Below, piece by piece: positions 35,858 to 45,222 of a stretch of 64,000 nt of DNA (within the stretch, counting starts at the first letter, position 1; every line of letters starts with the position of its first letter). Source of the DNA: Pirellulaceae bacterium. GTDB lineage: Bacteria; Planctomycetota; Planctomycetia; Pirellulales; Pirellulaceae. The notes beneath the pieces were generated by a model. It made no database searches, was not told the DNA's origin, and was given only the letters and a program-made list of their open reading frames with translations. Where the stretch lies: contig JALOQX010000001.1 of assembly GCA_025459265.1 (NCBI GenBank), positions 20,578 to 84,577 on the forward strand, read 5' to 3'. The position numbers were made by a program, and so were the translations under genes.

Positions 35858-36727
35858 TCACGACGTCGGCGACGATTCACCGCGGGACCAACGCACCACC
35901 CATCCTGACGGCAACGCGCGTCCCTGCTCGGTGCCCAGCACTAAATCGCCGGCTGTGATGCCGCGCCGCTGGCCGCCGCACATCGCGTCCGCCAGGAGCG
36001 TCGCCAGCGTCGCCGGTCCCAGCTGCGGCGTGTGGCACGTCAGTAACATGAACGTGCGCGCGCGGCGCGTCAACTGCCCGCACGCTGCCAGCAGGTCCGG
36101 CAGGTGCTTGTGGATGTCCCAGGGGTGCGCGCCTGGACCGTGGCCGTACGTCGGGGGGTCCAGGATTACGGCGTCGTACGCGTTGCCCCGCCGCAGCTCG
36201 CGCGCGACGAATTTGCGTGCATCCTCGACCAGCCACCGGAGCGGCGCCGCGGCCAGCCGCGACAAGTTTGCGTTGTGCCGCGCCCAACTGACCGCTGTGC
36301 GCGCGGCATCCACATGCACGACCTCCGCGCCGGCCGCCGCCGCCGCCAGCGTGCTGCCGCCGGTGTAGGCGAACAGATTCAGCACGCGCAGCCGCTGGCC
36401 GGCCCGCCGGACCTGATGTGCGATCCAGTCCCAGTTGGATGCTTGTTCGGGGAAGACGCCCACCGCGCCCGAGCTGGTGGGACGCAGCTCCAGGACCGAC
36501 GCCGCGTGACGAATCTGCCAGCGCGTTGGCAACGGTTGGGGCGCGCGCCACACCCCAGGCACGCCGGGGGAACGCTCAAACCGCCCGTCCGCCGCGGCCC
36601 ACCGCGACGGATGCGCCGGCACGGCGCTGGCGGCCGGCGCGGGACGATCAAGCACCAACGCGCCCCAGCGCTCCAGTTTCCGTCCGGCACCGAAATCCAG
36701 CAGGCAGTACTGGTCGTGGTCGAACAT
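35858..36727 (-). CDS. class I SAM-dependent methyltransferase, RlmI/RlmK-like
   Basis: 289-residue Rossmann-fold methyltransferase. SAM motif I is 'LRVLNLFAYTGGSTLAAAA' near residue 110. Motif II ends 'VVHVDAARTAVSWARHN'. Motif IV 'AVILDPPTYGHGPG' has the DPPxY typical of rRNA m5C methyltransferases such as RlmI, but no PUA domain precedes it. Starting at ATG 36727 gives 'MFDHDQYCLLDFGAG', a natural N-terminus; a GTG at 36793 is possible. It is between the GT9 and SpoU genes. Confidence 0.85.
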   Translation of the reverse strand: MFDHDQYCLLDFGAGRKLERWGALVLDRPAPAASAVPAHPSRWAAADGRFERSPGVPGVWRAPQPLPTRWQIRHAASVLELRPTSSGAVGVFPEQASNWDWIAHQVRRAGQRLRVLNLFAYTGGSTLAAAAAGAEVVHVDAARTAVSWARHNANLSRLAAAPLRWLVEDARKFVARELRRGNAYDAVILDPPTYGHGPGAHPWDIHKHLPDLLAACGQLTRRARTFMLLTCHTPQLGPATLATLLADAMCGGQRRGITAGDLVLGTEQGRALPSGWVVRWSRGESSPTS

Positions 36728-36810
36728 GCGGTCGGTGCACCAGAGTCTGCGGTACCGGTCCCGCCGCCAGCGGTCTGTCGTGACGTCCGACACGGCGCGA
36801 AGCGCCGGGT

Positions 36811-37860
36811 TCACGCGGCGTGCGGTTGTCGACCTGCGCGGCGACAGAGGATCGTGTCGGCCGCTGCGCACACCTGTTCTACCGTGATTTGCCGCATCGC
36901 GGAATCGTCCAGCCGGCGCTGGCGTCGACTCAGCGCGTGGCTGTCGGCTGCCTGGATCGCCACGTGATCCGGTCCGTACGGACCGGAATTCTCCACCCGC
37001 GTCGGCCCGTACAGGCCGACGCAGGTGACGCCCAAGCCCGCCGCCAGGTGCAGCGGTCCCGTGTCGGCGGCGAGCATCAGTCGAGCCCGCCGCAGGAGCG
37101 CGGCCAACTGCGGCAGACTGGTCCGCGGTGCGAGCACGGCGTGCCCGCCCCCTTTGGCCACGATCTGCGCCGCGATCCCCGCTTCCCGCGGCCCGCCCCA
37201 CGTCACCACCGTCGGCAGATCGTGGTCCTCACCCAGATGCCGTGCCACGCGGCCGAAGCGATCCGCCGGCCATTGTTTGGAGGTCCAACTCGCCGCACTG
37301 TTGATGACCGCGTATCCGCCCGTGAGATGGGCATCCCGCACGAAGGCGTCGATCGTCGCCTCCGCATCGGCGAGCCGCGGAATGCCGAACCGGGGTGCGG
37401 GGTCCGTGACACCCAGCGGGGCCAGCAGCTTCAACGTGGCGTCCACAATATGCGCGCCGCCACGCACGACATGCTCGTTGTTGACCCACGGGGCCAGCTC
37501 CCGACCCTGCGGCCGCGCAAATCCGATCCGCCGCCGCGCGCCGCTGAACCAACCCAGCAGACTGCTTTTGGTGAGACTCTGCGGATCGAGGACCACGTCC
37601 ACCTGCAAGCCGCGCAGGCGGTCGCGCAGGACACGGATCACATGGGGCGACGCCAGCCACCGCCGCGGGACGACCAGCAGTCGGTCGACGGCGGGGTGTC
37701 GCGACAGCAAACTGGCCGACACCGGCTCCACCGCCCAAATGACGTAGGCAGACGGGAAATGCTCGCGCAGGGCACACACGAGAGGTAGTGTCAGAATGCA
37801 GTCACCGACTGCGCTCAGTCGGGTGATCAGGATCCGTGGGCCCAGGTCTGTGTCGTTCAT
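36811..37860 (-). CDS. glycosyltransferase family 9 (heptosyltransferase-like)
   Basis: 349-residue GT-B glycosyltransferase of the ADP-heptose:LPS heptosyltransferase family, consistent with an LPS-type outer membrane. N-terminal 'ILITRLSAVGDCILTLPLVC' is the family hallmark. 'VDVVLDPQSLTKSSLLGWFS' and the donor-site 'LMLAADTGPLHLAAGLGVTC' with 'GLYGPTR' near residue 280 are conserved. It starts upstream of the SAM methyltransferase by 83 bases. Acceptor sugar is unknown. Confidence 0.9.
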   Translation of the reverse strand: MNDTDLGPRILITRLSAVGDCILTLPLVCALREHFPSAYVIWAVEPVSASLLSRHPAVDRLLVVPRRWLASPHVIRVLRDRLRGLQVDVVLDPQSLTKSSLLGWFSGARRRIGFARPQGRELAPWVNNEHVVRGGAHIVDATLKLLAPLGVTDPAPRFGIPRLADAEATIDAFVRDAHLTGGYAVINSAASWTSKQWPADRFGRVARHLGEDHDLPTVVTWGGPREAGIAAQIVAKGGGHAVLAPRTSLPQLAALLRRARLMLAADTGPLHLAAGLGVTCVGLYGPTRVENSGPYGPDHVAIQAADSHALSRRQRRLDDSAMRQITVEQVCAAADTILCRRAGRQPHAA

Positions 37861-37946
37861 GGTCCGGCCTCATTGCGACGTGCGTCGTCATCCCTAACTT
37901 GGCAGGTGCCGCGGTCGTGCCTGACCACTCCGCGGACCTCGCGCGT

Positions 37947-38852
37947 TCAGCCCTGACTGCTTGGCTCCTTCGAGGCGGTACTGTCCTGGCCCTCGGCCTC
38001 CGCGTTGCCCTGGTCCTCCGCCGCTGCCGGTGCCGTGCCCGCCTGGCCAGCTTCCGGCGTCGTCGGTGACGGCTGCGCATGGGCGGCTGCCTGGACCGGG
38101 AATTTGGCTCCGCTGTCGGCTGCGGACGAAGGCATGGCGAAGGTCGCCTGGTCACTGTACTGCGTCAGCGGATGCAAGCGTCCGGTCATTTCATCGTCGT
38201 CCGCCGAGAACAAGGGGAGCGGAAGATCGCCGTCGACGAACGCGGTCCCCTCGTGGATCGTGCCGCTGCGAAACGGCCCGGCTCCCAGGAACCAGGTGTC
38301 CTTCGCTTCGCTGCGCGCGCGAGCCAGTCCCGACTGCCAGACGGGGCGACGCGTCTCCCGGTGGTAGGCGAACACCGCGATCTTGGCCGCCGCGATCTCG
38401 TCGCTCTTGCGGGCCAGCGCAATCTCCGGAACGATGGGGATCGCGGGCGTATTGGGCACCAACGTGGCTGCCGTGCTCAACGCGTTGTTGGCCGGAATGC
38501 CATAGACCATGTCGTGACCGTCCGTCCCCAGCGCGCCGACGCGCGCTTCGGCCACGTATTCGGCCTCCTCCGCGCTTTCCACCAGCAAGCAGCCAGCGCC
38601 CACCATCTGCTGCCGCAGCGAACTGATGATGTAGTCCGCGTTGACCAGATCCTCGTTCTTCATGTGCTTGACGTACGTCGTGTCGAGATAGACACGCTGA
38701 TGGCTCAACGGGCGGAAATCAATACTGGCCACCGCTCGATCGACCGCGTCGGACATCAGCAACTGCTGCGTCGCGCGTTGCGACTTGGTCGTGCCGCAGC
38801 CCAGCAGCACAGCCAGTCCCAAACACCATCCGATCGTGGCCAGCAGTCTCAT
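37947..38852 (-). CDS. DUF6655-type lipoprotein
   Basis: 301-residue protein. The ATG at 38852 begins 'MRLLATIGWCLGLAVLLGCG', a signal peptide with a lipobox ending at Cys19. The mature part has a 'DFRPLSHQRVYLDTTYV' segment and an 'EEAEYVAEARVGALGTDGHD' segment, a pattern I associate with the DUF6655 family in planctomycetes (from memory). The C-terminal 60 residues are Ala/Glu/Gln-rich and likely disordered. An outer-membrane or periplasmic role is inferred from the lipobox only. Confidence 0.75.
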   Translation of the reverse strand: MRLLATIGWCLGLAVLLGCGTTKSQRATQQLLMSDAVDRAVASIDFRPLSHQRVYLDTTYVKHMKNEDLVNADYIISSLRQQMVGAGCLLVESAEEAEYVAEARVGALGTDGHDMVYGIPANNALSTAATLVPNTPAIPIVPEIALARKSDEIAAAKIAVFAYHRETRRPVWQSGLARARSEAKDTWFLGAGPFRSGTIHEGTAFVDGDLPLPLFSADDDEMTGRLHPLTQYSDQATFAMPSSAADSGAKFPVQAAAHAQPSPTTPEAGQAGTAPAAAEDQGNAEAEGQDSTASKEPSSQG

Positions 38853-39014
38853 CCGTGCGGCTCTGAATACGCGTGAGAAGGAGTCCCCCGGATCCCGTTG
38901 TCGCATCCATCGGCGCGGGAGCATATCAAAATCGGCAGCGGCGAAGAACGCGAATTCGCGTCAAAGACCACTGTTTTTTGAGGCTCTGCGCAAGCTGCGG
39001 AGGATAGGGGGTGC

Positions 39015-40283
39015 TCAGGCGAGCACCGCATCGATGACTTTGCCGCTGTTGGCGATCTTCATGGGCCGGCCGTCGCGGCTGGTGAAGGTGGTTTCGAGCG
39101 AGATGCCCAGTGCGCGGCAGACGGTGGCCAGGAGGTCTTCGGCGGCGTAGGTGTCGCCAAGTGCGCGCGTGCCATCCTCGTTGGTCTGCCCCACGGCGAT
39201 GCCGCCGCGGATACCGGCCCCGCCCAGTACGACGCTCCAGGCGCGGGCCCAGTGATCGCGTCCGGCATCGCCGTTGATGCGCGGCGTGCGTCCGAACTCG
39301 CCCATCCAGATGATCGCGGTGTCGGCCAGCAGGCCGCGCTGTTCGAGATCGACGACCAGGGCGCTCATGGCCCGGTCGAGTGTGGGAAGGCGCTGGTCCT
39401 TGAGGGTCGGGAAGATGTTCTGGTGATTGTCCCAGCCACCGAAGTCCACCTCCACGAACGGGACGCCCTGCTCGACCAGTCGCCGCGCCATCAGGCAGCT
39501 GCGGCCGAAGTCGTTGTTGCCGTACTGCTGACGCACCGGCTCCGGTTCTTGATTGACTTGAAAGGCGGTCATTTGCGCGCTGGTCATGAGGGCGAGGGTT
39601 TTCTTGAGCACTTTCTGGTGGTCGGTGGCGACCGTGCCGCGCTGTTGGGCGATGAACTGGTTCTCGATGGCATCCAGCGCAATCATGCGCTGATAGAGAC
39701 GATCTTCCCCGAGACCGCTGGAGAGGTCCCGCACCTGGCCGTCGCTGCTGACGGCAAAGGGCGCCCAGGCCATGCCGAGAAACCCGGGACCCACACTGCT
39801 GCCCCCAACGGTGACGAAGGGAGGAATCTCCAGATCCTGACGCTGGGGGGCCAGTTCATGCGCCAGGACCGCGCCGTAGCTCGGATGCTCGATGTTGGGA
39901 TTCGGTACGTAGCCGGTGTGCATGTAGTACCGGCCGCGCTCGTGATCCGCCTCGCGCGTGCTCATCGACCGGATCACGGCAAAGTGGTGCATCTGCTGCG
40001 CCAACAGCGGCAGGTGCTCGCAGATCTGCACGTCGCCACTCGTGCTGATTGGCCGGAACGGTCCCCCGGTGGGCGCGCCGGGTTTGAGATCCCACAGGTC
40101 GATCGTGGAGGGCCCGCCGCCCATCCACAACAGAATGGCGGACTTGCCGCGCCGCTGCAGGTCGTGCGCGTGGACGCGGAGCGTGCTGCCGAGCATCAGG
40201 GCGGGGGCGACGAGCGTCGACGCGCCGGCCAGGTGCGTCAGGAAGTGGCGGCGCGTCATGCCGCTGGGCACCGTGGTACGCAT
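39015..40283 (-). CDS. DUF1501 family secreted protein
   Basis: 422-residue protein of the DUF1501 family (alkaline-phosphatase-like superfamily), abundant in Planctomycetota. A twin-arginine type leader 'MTRRHFLTHLAGAS' starts near residue 9. 'KSAILLWMGGGPSTIDLWDL' and 'SDTAIIWMGEFGRTPRIN'-like segments ('LADTAIIWMGEFGRTPRIN', then 'GRDHWARAWSVVLGG') are diagnostic. It follows the DUF1549/DUF1553 gene by 43 bases on the same strand, the standard two-gene arrangement. Function is uncertain, possibly linked to surface-polymer handling. Confidence 0.93.
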   Translation of the reverse strand: MRTTVPSGMTRRHFLTHLAGASTLVAPALMLGSTLRVHAHDLQRRGKSAILLWMGGGPSTIDLWDLKPGAPTGGPFRPISTSGDVQICEHLPLLAQQMHHFAVIRSMSTREADHERGRYYMHTGYVPNPNIEHPSYGAVLAHELAPQRQDLEIPPFVTVGGSSVGPGFLGMAWAPFAVSSDGQVRDLSSGLGEDRLYQRMIALDAIENQFIAQQRGTVATDHQKVLKKTLALMTSAQMTAFQVNQEPEPVRQQYGNNDFGRSCLMARRLVEQGVPFVEVDFGGWDNHQNIFPTLKDQRLPTLDRAMSALVVDLEQRGLLADTAIIWMGEFGRTPRINGDAGRDHWARAWSVVLGGAGIRGGIAVGQTNEDGTRALGDTYAAEDLLATVCRALGISLETTFTSRDGRPMKIANSGKVIDAVLA

Positions 40284-40326
40284 GGTTCAGGGACTCCTGT
40301 GGAGGGGCACGGCTGCGGATCGCCGG

Positions 40327-42018
40327 TTAATGGTTCAAGATGAACTCGTTGCTGTTAAGGACCGCCCACCAGAGATCCTGAAACGCTTCCGAGGCGTCTC
40401 CCTCGCGCGCCGCCAGGAGCTGGCCGGCCAGGTTGATTTCGTCCCGTGTGGCTGGTCGCGCCAACCCCGCCTCAAACACGTAATGGATCCGGTCGAGCGG
40501 CTTCCAGTCGTTGTGCACTGCCGTGTGCAGTATTGTACCCGGTTGGATAGCCAAGGCGTCCCGGACCAATTCGCCGTTGAACATGGTGAGGGACTGTGGG
40601 ATGGTGCCGTTGAACGTCGTTGCTTCGCCGCCTTCGTCGTTGCCGAAGGCGACGGCGAACTGCCGCAGCCACCGTTGTCTGGCCTCGGCGTGCTCCGGCG
40701 ACGATGCGGGAGGCCGCTGCGTGCGGGCGACGAAGAGCGATTCGTACAACACCTCGGCGTCAAGCTGCCGCAGGTAGAAGCGACTGAATTTGGGCGTCTC
40801 GCCGCGCGTGGGATCGTCCCGTGTCGCGTTGGTGCTGTTGCTGCGGCTGGACAGCGCGTAGGGCTGGCTGAGCGTGATCCAGCGCATGAGGTCCCGCAGA
40901 TTGCAGCTGTTCTGGCGGAACGCCGCCGCCAGGTCGTCGAGCAACTGCGGATGGCAGGGGGCGTTGTGCGGGCCCATGTCGTCCACGGGCCTGGTGAATC
41001 CATGGCCCAGGAAATGGGCCCACAGGCGGTTGACGAGCGTCCGTTCCAGCAGCGGCGAATTGACGATCAGCCGACCGAGCTGCTCGCGACGACGCACATC
41101 CTGTAATCGACCGCTGCGGCTGATCGCCGTGCCGTCGACGAACACGGGATAAGCCACCTCGAGCTGCCCGTTGCGCAGCTCGTAGTAGATCTCCGCCTCC
41201 TGCGGCGTGCTCCCCTCCCCGGAAAAATCCTCGTCGATCAACTCCGCGAAGCCGGGCCCGTCGCCGCCGTCCTCGCGACGGACCGCGCGCGTCTGGCGAA
41301 AGAAGGCATTGAACTCCCAGAACTTCCGCTGCTTCCATTCGTTAAACGGGTGGTTGTGGCACTGGGCACATTGCACCTGCAGGCCCAGGAACACGCGCGA
41401 TGTCGCCGCGGCTGCCTGCGCGCCTTTGTCGTCATTCACCTTCATGACCAGGAAGTTCACGGCGCCGTGAAAGCCGTCGGTGCCCGGACGAGTCGTCCCC
41501 TGGGCGGTGACCAGGTCATACACGAGCCGATCGTAGGGCAGGTGGTTTGCCAGCGCGTCGCGCAGGTATTGTTCCAGCCCCGCGCGGTCCGTCAGGCTGT
41601 TAGGCTCGCTGCCGCCGGTCCGCCCGATCAGCACGTTTGTCCAGACGGCCGCCCAATGCCGCGCGAATTCTTCCTGATAGGATCCCGCCCCCAACAGCTC
41701 GTCGACCAGCTTCCGTCGCTTGTCGCCATCCCGGCTCGCCGTGAACCGCCGCAATTCCTCGACCGTCGGGATCCGCCCCAACACGTCAATGAACAGCCGG
41801 CGACACCACTCGCCATCCGGGGCCAGGTCCGAGGGCCGCAGCCCTTGCTCCACCCACCCCTGGCGAATCTGTTGATTGATCAACGCCACCGGCGGCAAGC
41901 CGTAGTCCTTGGCACGCCCCGGTCGCAGAGGCTGCCCCATCCCTTCCCGGCCCCCAGGAAGAATCGCCACCAACGCGACTACCCAACCCAGCGCAGTCCG
42001 TATCACGCCACTCCGCAT
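40327..42018 (-). CDS. DUF1549/DUF1553 protein with cytochrome-like CxxCH motif
   Basis: 563-residue secreted protein (signal peptide in 'MRSGVIRTALGWVVALVAIL') of the planctomycete DUF1549-DUF1553 type. DUF1549: 'CRRLFIDVLGRIPTVEELRR' near residue 70 and 'YDRLVYDLVTAQGTT'. The motif 'QCAQCHNHPFNEW' (CxxCH) near residue 230 could bind c-type heme. DUF1553: 'TLVNRLWAHFLGHGFTRPVD' and the 'WWAVLNSNEFILNH' ending. It pairs with DUF1501. I chose the ATG at 42018 over an upstream in-frame start because it begins right at the signal peptide. Confidence 0.92.
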   Translation of the reverse strand: MRSGVIRTALGWVVALVAILPGGREGMGQPLRPGRAKDYGLPPVALINQQIRQGWVEQGLRPSDLAPDGEWCRRLFIDVLGRIPTVEELRRFTASRDGDKRRKLVDELLGAGSYQEEFARHWAAVWTNVLIGRTGGSEPNSLTDRAGLEQYLRDALANHLPYDRLVYDLVTAQGTTRPGTDGFHGAVNFLVMKVNDDKGAQAAAATSRVFLGLQVQCAQCHNHPFNEWKQRKFWEFNAFFRQTRAVRREDGGDGPGFAELIDEDFSGEGSTPQEAEIYYELRNGQLEVAYPVFVDGTAISRSGRLQDVRRREQLGRLIVNSPLLERTLVNRLWAHFLGHGFTRPVDDMGPHNAPCHPQLLDDLAAAFRQNSCNLRDLMRWITLSQPYALSSRSNSTNATRDDPTRGETPKFSRFYLRQLDAEVLYESLFVARTQRPPASSPEHAEARQRWLRQFAVAFGNDEGGEATTFNGTIPQSLTMFNGELVRDALAIQPGTILHTAVHNDWKPLDRIHYVFEAGLARPATRDEINLAGQLLAAREGDASEAFQDLWWAVLNSNEFILNH

Positions 42019-42498
42019 CACTCGCACCTGTGGATTGCCCGACTCGCAGTCATCGCTCGGTCGCACCCAAGCGAAGCCCCGCAACACCCACCCGCAGGCT
42101 AGGTGCTGTGTATCATTCTACCGCACGTGTTTCGTTTCGATGCGCGCAAAACAAAGCAGGCGAGCTCGGGGTCGTTCTCGCGTTTGATCCCGTCTCGCCT
42201 GCCGTTGGCACGGAAGTCACATCCGGCTCCGTGGGGAGCGTGCCTCTTCTGCCGTCCGGACGTGCCTCTTCGCTCTGCCTATCGAGCCTGCCGGACAAGC
42301 CGGTGAACGGCTTGGTCCGGCAGTGCTCACTGGATCGCCGTGCTCGATTGCCTCTCTGAAACCGGCCCCGTGACAATTCCCGTCTTCTCTGTTGCGGCCC
42401 CGTTTCGATGGTTCCTGTCAAGCAATTTGCATGCCGGAGGATCTGAGCGGACGGATTTGGCGGTCGTGCCGTTCCTGCGGGGTGGACCGGACCTCCGT
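42019..42498. other. intergenic region with a strong hairpin, no supported gene
   Basis: About 480 bases between two minus-strand secreted-protein genes. It contains the hairpin at 42289-42322 and a CGGCATG/GGAGG-rich segment near 42430, and probably the promoter for the DUF1549 gene. Open frames are shadow-like. Confidence 0.5.
42289..42322 (-). terminator. GC-rich hairpin downstream of thioredoxin-fold lipoprotein gene
   Basis: TGCCGGACAAGCCG-GTGAA-CGGCTTGGTCCGGCA forms a 14-bp stem with one bulged base and a 5-base loop. It is 177 bases after the stop at 42499. No T-run follows on either strand, so factor-independent termination is uncertain; it may be another dispersed palindrome. Confidence 0.4.
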
Positions 42499-44910
42499 TC
42501 ACTGGCGCGCCGCGGTGGAGGGGGGGAGCACTTCCCAGGCCTCAACGCCGCTGGGGGAACTGACCAGCAGCAGGCCCTTGTCCGCGTAGCGGCCGCCGGC
42601 GATGCCCGTGACGGTGCGTCCGGTCAAGAAGTGGTCGGTGAATCTCCCGTCCCGGCTGATGATGTGGACACTGCCTTCCGGTCCGGCGATCAGCCAGTTG
42701 GGAGCGTGGGAGTCCAGCAGCGGCGCCGGGGTCACGAAACGAAGCTCAGTGGGGAACGAGCCGGCCGGAAGGCTGTAGCGCCAATGAGTATGAGGCTGCG
42801 TGGTCAGGCCGATGGCCACGCGTCGGCCGTCAGGGCTGAAGGCGATGCCGCACAGCGGTGCTTCGGTTCCCTGGCCGCCGCCGGTGGCGAAGAGCTGGTG
42901 GACCAGCTGCCCGCTCGGCTGGTGCACCGTAACGGTCTGGCCGTGGTCACCCAGTACCACCACCTGGCCGCTGGCTGAAGCGGCCCATAGCTGGGTGGTC
43001 GCGTCGGTGGCCACGGCTGCCAGGGACAGGACATGCGTGATGTGCCGAGACGTCCAGCGCGGCTGTCCGTCTAGCGTCACGGCGTGCACGCCGGCGGCAC
43101 CCCAGAAGCCGACGCACAGTTCCACGCTGCCGTCGCGGTCCAGGTCGGCGACCAGGGCATCCTGCACGCCATCATGGCGGATGTTCGCCGGCGGATAACT
43201 GAGCAGACGCTGCCAACGGTCGTTAAACACATGCACTTGCGCGTCGCGCAGCGACCAGGTCGCATAATAGCGGTGGCGCTGGGCATCGACGGCGCTGTGG
43301 AGCTGCGTCACCCTCGTGCGTTGCGGGAGATCGAGCGCGTGGCGCGCCACAACCTGTCCCTCGCCGTCGAGTTCCACGATCAAACGCCCGCCGTCATACA
43401 CCAAGAAGCGAGTCTGACCGGTGGGGTCGTCGACGGCGGTAATGTTCCCCGCGGCCTCAAACGCACTGGTCGACCAGAGGGGTCGCAACTGGAGGACCTG
43501 CGGCGACGTGGCGGCAGCCACAGCGTCCGCACCGGTCGGGCTGTCGTCCAGCGGCTCGCCCCGTGCCAACGCCTCGGCATATGCCGCTTGTGCCTGCCGG
43601 AATTGCTCCCGGATCTCGCTCGCCAGATCATCACCGGCCAGCAGCCGTTCGAGCACCTGCGGCAATTCCGCCACGAGATTCGGATTGGCCCCCACTTCGA
43701 AGATATGCAACTTGTGCTGCGCATCGAGGACGACCAGGGTCGGAGTCCAGGGAATCTGGAACAGGTCACGTCCGACCGCCTGGACATCACGCACCACCGG
43801 GACCTCGACCTGCCAGAGGCTCATGAGCTGTGTCACTTGCGGATCGGGCACGGACGAGGGCTCAACACAGACCGCGTACATGGCGACGTTCGGGCTGTCC
43901 CGATAGGTCTGATAGACCTGGTTGAGTTGCTGGGCGGCCACCTCGCACGCCGGGTGATTGTTGAACCACAGCAAGACCTTGACCCGCGCCCCAATCGCGT
44001 CACGCGATACGGTTCCGCCGGTCAGGTCCGCAAATGCAAACGGCGCGACTGTGGTCCCGATCAGCTCGGATGGCAGCCGGCGCGGCGGAGGCACGAATCG
44101 TGTGACCCGCCTGGCCTGCGGGGGGACCTGCAGCGCAAAGACACTGGCCGGCAGCGAAGACGCCAGCCGCGCCCCACGCAGTTCGACCGTCAGCTCCGCT
44201 TCGTCCACCGCCGAATCGGCAGCCAGCTCCGGGGCGAAACGAGCTGCCGGATACTCCATCCGGCGCAGCACGCTCGATTCCCGATCGACCCACAGCACGA
44301 ACCGACCGTCACCCGTGTCGATCGCCACCCGATCACAGAGCCGACCTTCGGCGCTCATCGGGTCGAGCAGCTCGCGCACCGCGTCCGGCGACCGCAACGG
44401 ACCCAGCGGCTCGCTGCCCAGCAACAGATCCAGTTGCGGGGGATAACCGGTCAGGCCTTGACGCAGTGCCAGGCTCAGGACCTCGTCCTGGTCGTACAGG
44501 TCCTGCAGGTTCAGGGCAGTCGGCGCCGGACGCACCACGACCTGGCCGTCGAAGTCGTCGGTCGCCTCGTCCTGGATCCGGGCGCTCAACTGCTCCCCGT
44601 CGCACACCAGCTGCGCCTGGTACGCACGCACGCGGAGTTGCCGGGGACGCTGCCAACTGACGGACAGCGGGGCTTCATCTTCGCGCGTCTGTCCGTCGCG
44701 GCGATACCGCAGCCGTACGATGGCATTGTCCTGGTAGGCGGCCGCGCTCTGATACGTCGCCACCAGGGCCGCAACGATCTCGTCCGCCGTGCCGGGGCGC
44801 GACGCGGATGGCGGCGGTGCGCTCCGCTGGCAACCCACCCCGCTCAGACAAAGACCGAGAAGCACGACGAGACCCGTGCACGCTGTGCGCTGGCCGTGAA
44901 GCAAAGCCAT
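42499..44910 (-). CDS. lipoprotein with thioredoxin-like domain and C-terminal beta-propeller
   Basis: 803-residue planctomycete-type protein. 'LVVLLGLCLSGVGC' near the start is a lipobox signal. Residues about 40-260 resemble an outer-membrane lipoprotein-sorting fold ('VDRESSVLRRMEYPAARF'). A TlpA-like thioredoxin fold covers about 300-440 ('VKVLLWFNNHPACEVAAQQL', 'FQIPWTPTLVVLDAQHKLHI'), but the CxxC pair is reduced to one Cys. From about 480 on, propeller-like repeats include a Ca2+-loop-like 'LVADLDRDGSVELCVGF'. The ATG at 44910 begins the signal peptide. Function unknown; redox activity is doubtful. Confidence 0.8.
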   Translation of the reverse strand: MALLHGQRTACTGLVVLLGLCLSGVGCQRSAPPPSASRPGTADEIVAALVATYQSAAAYQDNAIVRLRYRRDGQTREDEAPLSVSWQRPRQLRVRAYQAQLVCDGEQLSARIQDEATDDFDGQVVVRPAPTALNLQDLYDQDEVLSLALRQGLTGYPPQLDLLLGSEPLGPLRSPDAVRELLDPMSAEGRLCDRVAIDTGDGRFVLWVDRESSVLRRMEYPAARFAPELAADSAVDEAELTVELRGARLASSLPASVFALQVPPQARRVTRFVPPPRRLPSELIGTTVAPFAFADLTGGTVSRDAIGARVKVLLWFNNHPACEVAAQQLNQVYQTYRDSPNVAMYAVCVEPSSVPDPQVTQLMSLWQVEVPVVRDVQAVGRDLFQIPWTPTLVVLDAQHKLHIFEVGANPNLVAELPQVLERLLAGDDLASEIREQFRQAQAAYAEALARGEPLDDSPTGADAVAAATSPQVLQLRPLWSTSAFEAAGNITAVDDPTGQTRFLVYDGGRLIVELDGEGQVVARHALDLPQRTRVTQLHSAVDAQRHRYYATWSLRDAQVHVFNDRWQRLLSYPPANIRHDGVQDALVADLDRDGSVELCVGFWGAAGVHAVTLDGQPRWTSRHITHVLSLAAVATDATTQLWAASASGQVVVLGDHGQTVTVHQPSGQLVHQLFATGGGQGTEAPLCGIAFSPDGRRVAIGLTTQPHTHWRYSLPAGSFPTELRFVTPAPLLDSHAPNWLIAGPEGSVHIISRDGRFTDHFLTGRTVTGIAGGRYADKGLLLVSSPSGVEAWEVLPPSTAARQ

Positions 44911-45222
44911 AGTGCCACCCACCGGGAGATCTCCCATTGTGCAGACCAGATGTGTCGTGATGGTCCAGGTCGGGCGGCGGACGATTGTCACCGCAGACCG
45001 CGCCGGACCAGACGCTTGACCAGACAGCCGGAAAAGCCGGATTTCCCCGCACTGCGCAGGTTATCCACGCCGGGGGGTGATCCCCCATGAGGGACTGATT
45101 CGGCTGCGCGTCCGTTGAATCTTCAGGAAACTGATGGTAAGGCGAAAACAAGTCCTTATACTTCGGCGAGACCTGCCGCATCGAGGCGTTTGGTGGTGAG
45201 ATGCGGGCTTGGCGGGATTGGG

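Noticed and set aside
44924..44935. GGGAGATCTCCC palindrome as an operator before the lipoprotein gene
   Set aside because: Short, and an alternative in-frame ATG at 44937 would put it inside the coding region; no second site was seen.
43084..45090. A 668-codon plus-strand open frame
   Set aside because: Shadow of the thioredoxin-fold lipoprotein gene; Arg/His/Gln-rich composition.
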